DNA from: Luidia sarsii
Lineage: Eukaryota > Echinodermata > Asteroidea > Paxillosida > Luidiidae
Assembly: GCA_949987565.1 (NCBI GenBank)
Contig: OX465110.1
Location: 20,169,773 to 20,233,772, forward strand
Direction: 5' to 3'
Length of the DNA stretch: 64,000 nucleotides
Below, piece by piece: positions 56,970 to 64,000 of this stretch. The translations under genes were made by a program, and so were the position numbers. The first letter of the stretch is position 1; the number at the start of each line of letters is the position of its first letter. A model generated the notes under the pieces. The model did no database searches. It was not told the origin of the DNA and saw only the letters and a list, made by a program, of their open reading frames with translations.

Positions 56970-59740
56970 AGTTGTTGAAAAGTTCCCATTTCTTTTTTTT
57001 AATTTATTTGTTTCACTTTTCTGTTCTTCTGAAAAAAAACCCACAACCTTGAAAAAAACAAATATGGGGGGGAAAAAACCCCCCTCACAATCAGCCAACC
57101 TCAATCATTTCTTTTAAAAGCCGGGAGGGATATGATTCCAAGCAAAAGAATTCTTCCCATCCCACCAGAGTTAAGTTAGACAACCCCTGTGGTGCACGTT
57201 TCCGCCCCCTCCAAGTCCCACTTCAACTTTCAACCAACTTGTTTGTTCAGTCGGGGAGAATAAAAAAACAATTCATTGCCCTCCTCCTTTCCCCCCAACC
57301 CAAAAGTGCACCAGACCACTTCACAGACTGCTCCGATACCTTTTTTTTTTTTTTTTTTTTACAAACTTTGACATGTGGTTCGGGTTATTTAGTGGAAGAA
57401 AAAGAAATTGAGTAAATAAATTCCCCCCCCCTCCCAAAAAAAATTGACAGAATTGGTCAATACACAATAGGCTTAGGGGGTTTGGTTTGTGGGTACACTG
57501 CGTGGGTGTGCAAACATGTGTGCACTCGTGTGAAGTGTCTCTGTTTCTATAACTATGGCCCTGGGGCTTTTTAATATCGGGGCACGATTAATAACATTTC
57601 TAATTACGGACGGGACCCGTGGACTGTTCATTCACAAATTATACAGGTCTGGTGCCCACGTGTGTACATGTATGAGCACATCGTCGGGCTAGGAACTGTG
57701 TAAGACCACACTGTACCTTATGTGGGTGTGAAATACTGTACCGGGTACTTGTGTGCACTTACACGTAGGAATGGGCAGACTGATAGAGCCAAATGAATGG
57801 ACACTGGATGAATACCGGTATACACTGTAAATGTACCGTTTTGTGTGCAGTGGATGGCAAATGGTACCAGTGGTACACATAAATAAAATTGTCGTGTTGA
57901 CCCAATGTTGCCAACTTGTTACGGCCAATGCCACGGGTTGATGTAGGCCTACATGTAGGTTAGGTTGATGTCTATTTTCTGATGGCCAGTAAGTTAGGCC
58001 ACGTCTGAAACGGGCATCTAGAGCTACCGGTAGTTCTACCGTAGGAAAAACATGGAGTCATGGAGATGCAAAGACAATAACCCTAGCCGTACATGTACAT
58101 GTACATGTAGTTCTTGAAGCCCGTTTCGGACAAGGCCTTACTTCCCTTTTTTTTTTTGCATCTCTGCATGCATATCAAGGATTCTTATGACGTTCATGTA
58201 CGTACAATGTACACTGTGAACCTACATGTGTACATGTAAGTACTGATTCCATTAACACATTTCTGGGACCTCTACCCGTACGTTTGTTTAGATTTGCATT
58301 AGCGTCATTGAAGTCAGTAAGCTTTTTGCAACAAATGTGAAACTAAACATGATGCGAATCTGCACATTATGACTCATTCTTCCTCTCTTCCCAAAAAACC
58401 AAACCAAACCAAAAATAGAATTTCTTTCACAATATTATCGCAGGGACGAGACACAATGCACACAGGATCAAAAATAGAGGCAAACTCATTTAGACGGCTA
58501 CAAATGGGTTTCACAATCCGCTCTCTCCGTCTCCCATCCCTCCTTCTCCCCAATTTCGTCTGGGCAGCCAGGAAATGGAAAAGTCTGTCCATCCTGTCTG
58601 GTCGCCATGGTGACACGCGCACTTGGACGCAGTATACTAACTACATGTACTATACTCGCACATTTGCACATTGTGTAGTACGAGTTCAATGTATGTGTGC
58701 ACACATATCTACGAGCTAGCACGCTAACAAGGTCAGCACAGAATGTCATTGTCACTGACCTCCCCTTGCTACCCACTGTTTTTCGCTCTGCCTATAAAAA
58801 AAAAACCACCCCAAATTAAACGCATTTAAGGTACCCTGGGTTTTTTCCCCCATGTCTGGGCCCATTCCATTGTCTTCTGTCAGAGTTTCCTGGGACGAGG
58901 GGTTACGACAATACTGCGGTCTTCCTGGGTCAGACAACACACACACAAACACAAGCAGTTGCCCGTCTCACAATGTTGAGAGATTTGTGCTTCTGCTATT
59001 GAACAACTGCTTAAATTGTGCTATGGGTCAGAGGGTGAAGGGCAGTAGGCAAGGACGTGTGCATCACAATTCAAAGCCTTGGCTTAATAGGCCCTATCAT
59101 AAATGTTTCCAATATGAGCAAACTTCTGCCTACAGCTGATAAAAGCTCCGCCTAGGATCGAAACATCAGGCCCCTTTTGAGATTTATCATTTGTGATATT
59201 TCTTTTCTTGGGATTGGTTGGCCACTTAGGCCACATTTGTAGATGGTCAGATAGATCATTTGGTAGCCTTTATCTACATTGTACAATGTACAGTGGCCCT
59301 ATATTGTTAATAATAATACCCACTGCTTCAAACAATATGTTGAAACTATTCCTAATCTTGTACTGGTACCTGGCCAGCTAGGCGACTGGTTAGCTTCAAG
59401 TGGCCTCAAACCATTTTTTTTAAATTGACCGTTGACACGTCAGGGGGTTGCTGTTTTTGTACGGTGATCTCCAAATGTCATCATTTTATTCTGAATTAAA
59501 TTCTGCATGCACGGTGTGGTCAGGTCCAGGTGTGACCCAGATACATGGCAAGTAAAAACCACAATGCCCGGGCGTGCATACACAATGTACATGTACAATG
59601 TATGTAAGCCTACACCTCCTTTGGCATGGCAGAGGTTACCAGAAGGGCCAAGGCAAAAATGAATAAGCGAGAAAGAGACAGAGAGACAGAGAGACAGAGG
59701 GGGAGAGAAAGAGGGGAAGAGTAAGACAGAGAGATACATG
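56970..59740. other. Probable MTSS1 upstream intron, no gene seen
   Basis: AT-rich with homopolymers (T-run at 57341-57360, C-run at 57423) and TACATGTA stretches. I searched the minus strand for the missing I-BAR start (the VWEDFINKAGKL and AFLDAFQKVADMA type segments) and found nothing. A PLE tail lies at 59120-59185. Confidence 0.45.
59120..59185 (+). ncRNA. Hammerhead-ribozyme-like PLE tail
   Basis: GCCT (59128-59131), CTGATAA (59136-59142), a possible hairpin (GCTCC/GGATC), GAAA (59160-59163), CATC (59164-59167), AGGC (59168-59171). This is the order of a type I hammerhead: stem I strand, CUGANGA box, stem II, GAAA, very short stem III, NUH cleavage site, stem I return. One core base deviates (A for G in CUGAUGA). 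PLEs are known to carry hammerheads. Activity is unlikely in this eroded copy. Confidence 0.35.
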
Positions 59741-59754
59741 TACTGTACATGTAC

Positions 59755-60095
59755 ATGTATACATGTAGAGAGACAGACAGAGACAGACAGAGACAGGGAC
59801 AGACAGAGACAGAGACAGAGACAGAGGCAGACAGAGGCAGACAGAGACAGACAGAGACAGAGACAGAGTCATAGACAGAGACAGAGACAGAGACAGAGAC
59901 AGAGACAGAGACAGAGACAGAGACAGACAGTGACAGACAGAGGCAGCTAGACAGATGCAGAGACAGAGAAATAGACAGGGACAGACTGAGACAGAGACAA
60001 AGAAAGAGAAAGAGACGGACAGGGACAGGGACAGAGACAGAGCCAAAGACAGAGACAGAGACAGAGACAGAGACAGAGACAGAGAGTCAGGCAAA
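59755..60095. repeat. (GACAGA)n microsatellite region
   Basis: Degenerate GACAGA/GACAGAGA hexamers and octamers. They precede the 32-bp satellite and probably share its origin; a TACATGTATGTACATG island at 60098-60118 separates them. Confidence 0.93.
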
Positions 60096-60154
60096 AAATA
60101 CATGTATGTACATGTAGAGGAAGAGACGGAAACAAAGGCAGTGACTGGGACAGA

Positions 60155-62030
60155 AGCAGACAGAGCCAGACAGAGAGACAGAGACAGGGACAGACAGGGA
60201 CAATGAGAGACAGAGACAGGGACAGACAGGGACAATGAGAGACAGAGACAGGGACAGACAGGGACAATGAGAGACAGAGACAGGGACAGACAGGGACAAT
60301 GAGAGACAGAGACAGGGACAGACAGGGACAATGAGAGACAGCGACTGGGACAGACAGGGACAATGAGAGACAGAGACAGGGACAGACAGGGACAATGAGA
60401 GACAGAGACAGGGACAGACAGGGACAATGAGAGACAGAGACAGGGACAGACAGGGACAATGAGAGACAGAGACAGGGACAGACAGGGACAATGAGAGACA
60501 GAGACAGGGACAGACAGGGACAATGAGAGACAGCGACTGGGACAGACAGGGACAATGAGAGACAGAGACAGGGACAGACAGGGACAATGAGAGACAGAGA
60601 CAGGGACAGACAGGGACAATGAGAGACAGAGACAGGGACAGACAGGGACAATGAGAGACAGAGACAGGGACAGACAGGGACAATGAGAGACAGAGACAGG
60701 GACAGACAGGGACAATGAGAGACAGAGACAGGGACAGACAGGGACAATGAGAGACAGAGACAGGGACAGACAGGGACAATGAGAGACAGAGACAGGGACA
60801 GACAGGGACAATGAGAGACAGAGACAGGGACAGACAGGGACAATGAGAGACAGAGACAGGGACAGACAGGGACAATGAGAGACAGAGACAGAGACAGGGA
60901 CAGACAGGGACAATGAGAGACAGAGACAGGGACAGACAGGGACAATGAGAGACAGAGACAGAGACAGGGACAGACAGGGACAATGAGAGACAGAGACAGG
61001 GACAGACAGGGACAATGAGAGACAGCGACAGGGACAGACAGGGACAATGAGAGACAGAGACAGGGACAGACAGGGACAATGAGAGACAGAGACAGGGACA
61101 GACAGGGACAATGAGAGACAGAGACAGGGACAGACAGGGACAATGAGAGACAGAGACAGGGACAGACAGGGACAATGAGAGACAGAGACAGGGACAGACA
61201 GGGACAATGAGAGACAGAGACAGGGACAGACAGGGACAATGAGAGACAGAGACAGGGACAGACAGGGACAATGAGAGACAGAGACAGGGACAGACAGGGA
61301 CAATGAGAGACAGAGACAGGGACAGACAGGGACAATGAGAGACAGAGACAGGGACAGACAGGGACAATGAGAGACAGAGACAGGGACAGACAGGGACAAT
61401 GAGAGACAGAGACAGGGACAGACAGGGACAATGAGAGACAGAGACAGGGACAGACAGGGACAATGAGAGACAGAGACAGGGACAGACAGGGACAATGAGA
61501 GACAGAGACAGGGACAGACAGGGACAATGAGAGACAGAGACAGGGACAGACAGGGACAATGAGAGACAGCGACAGGGACAGACAGGGACAATGAGAGACA
61601 GAGACAGGGACAGACAGGGACAATGAGAGACAGAGACAGGGACAGACAGGGACAATGAGAGACAGAGACAGGGACAGACAGGGACAATGAGAGACAGAGA
61701 CAGGGACAGACAGGGACAATGAGAGACAGAGACAGGGACAGACAGGGACAATGAGAGACAGAGACAGGGACAGACAGGGACAATGAGAGACAGAGACAGG
61801 GACAGACAGGGACAATGAGAGACAGAGACAGGGACAGACAGGGACAATGAGAGACAGAGACAGGGACAGACAGGGACAATGAGAGACAGAGACAGGGACA
61901 GACAGGGACAATGAGAGACAGAGACAGGGACAGACAGGGACAATGAGAGACAGAGACAGGGACAGACAGGGACAATGAGAGACAGCGACTGGGACAGAAG
62001 CAGACAGAGCCAGACAGAGAGACACAGGGA
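60155..62030. repeat. 32-bp satellite array, about 58 copies
   Basis: Unit GAGAGACAGAGACAGGGACA plus GACAGGGACAAT (32 bp), very homogeneous. Variants (GCGACTGGG, GCGACAGGG, an extra GAGACA) recur at intervals, and CAGAAGCAGACAGAGCCAG marks both ends (about 60150 and 61995). The opposite strand is open in all frames for more than 650 codons (Ser/Leu/Cys/Pro repeats) because 32 is not a multiple of 3 and the unit lacks stops. Not genes. Confidence 0.97.
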
Positions 62031-62254
62031 CTGATGTAAGGTTTGTTGGCGGACCACTGACACTCAAGCGTGTAATGTGCTGCACCCCCGGCTGAGTGTG
62101 AGTGTGACAACAGAATAAAACAGCGTCTCCTAATCCTGCCCATTCCCTTTGTGCGATATTGTTGTATAATGTCTGAAACTTATTTTCTCTGTCTACATGC
62201 ATGCACAAATGTACAATGTGCATTGCCCATATGTTCCCTAATCCTCTAACTCAT

Positions 62255-62560
62255 AGTGCAACTACATTTGTACATGTACATGTGTGTTTTGCTGGGTTGT
62301 GAAAAACTTCACTTGGTCCAGTTCACGTACATGAACAAACTTGTACAGTACACCGTACATGTAGTACATGTACATGTATGTGTTCATCTACATGTTTTCA
62401 CATGTACAGTGTACATGTACAGTGTACATGTACATGAACATGTAAATGTACATGTACATGTACATGTACACTGTACATGTACACTATACAGTACATGTAC
62501 ATGTACATTTTTTTTTTGTACGTACATGTAGATGTACATGTACATGTACATACACATGTA
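62255..62560. repeat. Palindromic TACATGTACATG repeats
   Basis: Dense (ACATGT)n with GTACAC/CAGTGTACATG interruptions. Each unit is self-complementary, so both strands read alike. Smaller clusters occur at 50750, 53325, 58090, 59740, 62715 and 63545. Confidence 0.9.
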
Positions 62561-62799
62561 CTGGGTCAGAGTTTCAGATTGCCAATAAATCTCTACTGCG
62601 GAAGAAATGGTAGCACATGCCCACATGGCGCACTCCCTCAGAGGCTCAGTTCTTCTAAGAAGTAGAACCACCGCAGCCCTCACAACTTCACAAGTCCCAA
62701 TCTAGAATCTACACGTACAGTGTGTACGTGTACATGTACGGAATAGTGCAAAGAAAAAATCCATGCACATGTACCGGTACAGTACGTACACTGAACATA

Positions 62800-63210
62800 T
62801 GTACACCTGTATGTGGATTTCGGGCGTGCAGAAATCAAAGGGAGCCTCTTGTCTGGGCTATCTCAGCATTTGGTTCCCAGACTCAGGGAGTCAGAGCGCT
62901 GCCCAAGAACAACAGAGCATCTGGAGACAGCCGGCAGGGGGTCAGTCGGGGGTGAATCTTGGCAGAGGCCCCCCTCCCCCGGACCAGACCGCACTGGCCA
63001 AGCGAGGTCACGAGATGGTCACCTCGTCAGAGGCCTCCACTGACAGCCAGGCCCCGTGGAGCCTCGATCCACACAACAAGCACACCACGCCATCCTCCAA
63101 GCAACCTCCACCTTCTCAGTCTCGGTTCCGAAACCACCTCCCCCTTCTCCCCTTTACACAATACCCTCAAGTACCAGAACCGGCGCCTCAAATTTCAGGG
63201 AATTGAGACC
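62800..63210 (+). other. GC-rich island, unassigned
   Basis: More GC-rich and less repetitive than its surroundings and open in two plus frames (62763-63206 and 62959-63330), Pro/Ser/Thr/Gln-rich, with no recognisable domain. It might be a 5' UTR exon, promoter island or exon of another gene; no splice structure supports one. Confidence 0.2.
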
Positions 63211-64000
63211 CACCGACTGGATACTGTGGTATCGCTGATTCAATTTGATGTCTGTGTAAAAAAAAAAAAACCATCTAGATATGTAAGGGTACAGCATTTG
63301 CAGACGTGCTCGTTCTGGATCTGGCAATAGATGCTCTACTGCGTAGGAGGTCGGGATACACCGGTGAGATGCTGCGCTGTTGTAAGGATTCCAGGGGCCC
63401 TAGGATGGAAATTGAAAGTGGCAAGCCGGGTGTAAATGTCGGCCCCACACTGACTGAAGCACCATGCACTGTCAGTACATCTAGGTTTCCATGTACACTG
63501 TACATGTGGCACCACTTGCTTGTAAATGGGGTTACCGTACATACATGTACACTGTACATGTACATGTACAAGACACCAGGCTCAAATTTGATAACTTGTC
63601 CTTGCTCAGAACGCTGTGTCCAAGGGCGTGCACGTACTGTAAACAAAATCATGCTTAGGCGCACCTGATGTCTCACTCCTCAACACAAGCCTTCTCAAAC
63701 TCAAAGGCAATATTTTCGATCCTAGCCAGTCCTTTCTCAAAGGCTTAAGTTCTGACTATGGATACAAACTATAATTTTTTTCAAATTCGGTCAGAATTCT
63801 TAAAGACAGAATGCTTTTGAGGTCCTGTTGGGATTGAAAACCCTTGGCCCTCTCCTTTTTTTCTTCAGATTTGCTTTTTTAGCAAGTCACTTTTGAAGTC
63901 ACTGAGGCTAAGGCAGGGCTCGACATTCACCATGGCCACGACAACCATGGCTTTCATGCCCTTGTAAGCAGCCTTCCTGCACCTCCCCCCAAACAATTTT
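63211..64000. other. Right edge, no gene seen
   Basis: Mixed AT-rich DNA with PLE tail erosion at 63716-63750 (GATCCTAGCCAGTCCTTTCT) and 63820-63860, and a TACATGTACACTGTACATG cluster at 63540-63565. Confidence 0.4.

Noticed and set aside
59636..62223. Very long minus-strand ORFs (658-835 codons) rich in Ser, Leu, Cys, Pro
   Set aside because: They are the 32-bp satellite read in three frames. The period is not a multiple of 3 and the unit has no stop, so all frames stay open. No start context, splice sites or domain.
62384..62683. Minus ORF with ECAMWACATISSAVEIYW as a possible exon
   Set aside because: Short, no family match, and half of it is translated TACATG repeat.
63930..63990. Minus-strand GMKAMVVVAMV-like stretch as a missing MTSS1 exon
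   Set aside because: It does not match the I-BAR start and has no acceptor/donor pair in a suitable phase.

Overview
The window is animal nuclear DNA: genes are split by GT-AG introns, and the sequence is crowded with microsatellites, minisatellites, tRNA-derived SINEs, MITE-like foldbacks, a LINE and Penelope-like elements (PLEs). Frequent palindromic TACATGTACATGTA stretches and the repeat families suggest a marine deuterostome invertebrate, most likely an echinoderm. That placement is inference, because no marker gene fixes the species.

All four protein genes I can support lie on the minus strand. (1) 204-7099: the first six coding exons of importin-4 (IPO4), with compatible exon phases; the gene runs off the left edge. 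(2) 12504-17749 and (3) 25875-32336: two paralogous ZNFX1-type SF1 RNA helicases. They sit in a tandem segmental duplication of about 12.5-13.4 kb per unit (unit 1 about 9.28-21.3 kb, unit 2 about 21.84-34.8 kb). Each copy carries different damage. Copy A has Lys in place of the conserved Gln of motif V and a 40-nt frameshifting deletion behind the NFX1-type fingers. Copy B keeps the helicase motifs but has lost several finger cysteines, and its RZ-type finger is wrecked and abuts a PLE fragment. (4) 38424-56091: ten phase-compatible 3' exons of an MTSS1/MTSS2 orthologue (I-BAR domain, Ser/Pro-rich region, poly-Gln tract, C-terminal WH2). Its first exons lie beyond the right edge or were not found.

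The rest is non-coding. 7.1-12.5 kb holds IPO4 upstream DNA, an octamer/CCAAT direct repeat and a minisatellite. 17.8-25.9 kb holds duplicated flanks, minisatellites, a frameshifted LINE RT and a PLE GIY-YIG ORF. 34.8-38.4 kb is the MTSS1 3' flank. 56.1-64 kb is SINEs and a 32-bp satellite, probably inside or upstream of MTSS1.

The points most worth following are: complementary motif loss in the two helicases; a shared C-terminal rearrangement that put the RZ finger out of frame; more than ten PLE tails with a hammerhead-ribozyme-like core, two of them in foldback pairs; and tandem arrays in MTSS1 introns in which the Pol III A-box half or the B-box half of a tRNA-like unit has been amplified on its own.
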